A DNA stretch of 5,308 nucleotides from Pseudomonadota bacterium (lineage in GTDB: Bacteria; Pseudomonadota; Alphaproteobacteria; Sphingomonadales; Sphingomonadaceae): positions 1 to 5,308 of the forward strand of contig JAFAEZ010000097.1 in the NCBI GenBank assembly GCA_023423775.1, written 5' to 3'. Below, piece after piece: positions 5,308 through 5,308 of this stretch (positions within the stretch are counted from its first letter, which is position 1; each line of letters starts with the position of its first letter). The notes under the pieces are model-generated. The model saw only the letters and a list, made by a program, of their open reading frames with translations, made no database searches and was not told the origin of the DNA. Made by a program: the position numbers and the translations under genes.

Positions 5308-5308
5308 C

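Overview
The window is GC-rich, densely coded and entirely plus-strand. Base composition, codon choice and the gene families fit an alphaproteobacterium. A sphingomonad is my best guess, but this rests on general resemblance because there is no taxonomic marker here.

Layout. (1) Positions 1-2764 hold a periplasmic/outer-membrane copper-resistance pair. copA is a multicopper oxidase cut off at the window start, apparently missing only its signal peptide. It overlaps copB, an outer-membrane protein with a long His/Met repeat region, by ATGA. (2) Positions 2765-2821 are a 57-base gap occupied almost wholly by a perfect 15-bp inverted repeat with a 7-base loop. Its right arm contains the Shine-Dalgarno of the next gene. 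(3) Positions 2822-4821 hold yjcH (DUF485) and actP (cation/acetate symporter), again joined by ATGA. This is the usual yjcH-actP pair, with no acs gene in view. (4) Positions 4822-4992 are a 171-base non-coding stretch, less GC-rich than its surroundings, with several short dyads and phased TTC boxes; it is probably the control region of the next gene. (5) Positions 4993-5247 encode an 84-residue putative zinc-ribbon protein of unknown function, followed by a strong Rho-independent terminator at 5270-5307.

How the genes work together. CopA (periplasmic Cu(I) oxidation and copper binding) and CopB (outer membrane) form one copper-tolerance unit. YjcH and ActP form a separate carboxylate-uptake unit at the inner membrane. 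I see no biochemical link between the two. The hairpin between them looks like the element that controls or limits coupling. The small zinc-ribbon gene looks like an independent unit with its own leader and terminator.

No new multi-gene system is evident: the four larger genes are recognisable families. The items most worth checking are the SD-sequestering hairpin before yjcH, the in-frame tandem repeat in copB, and the orphan zinc-ribbon gene with its structured upstream region.
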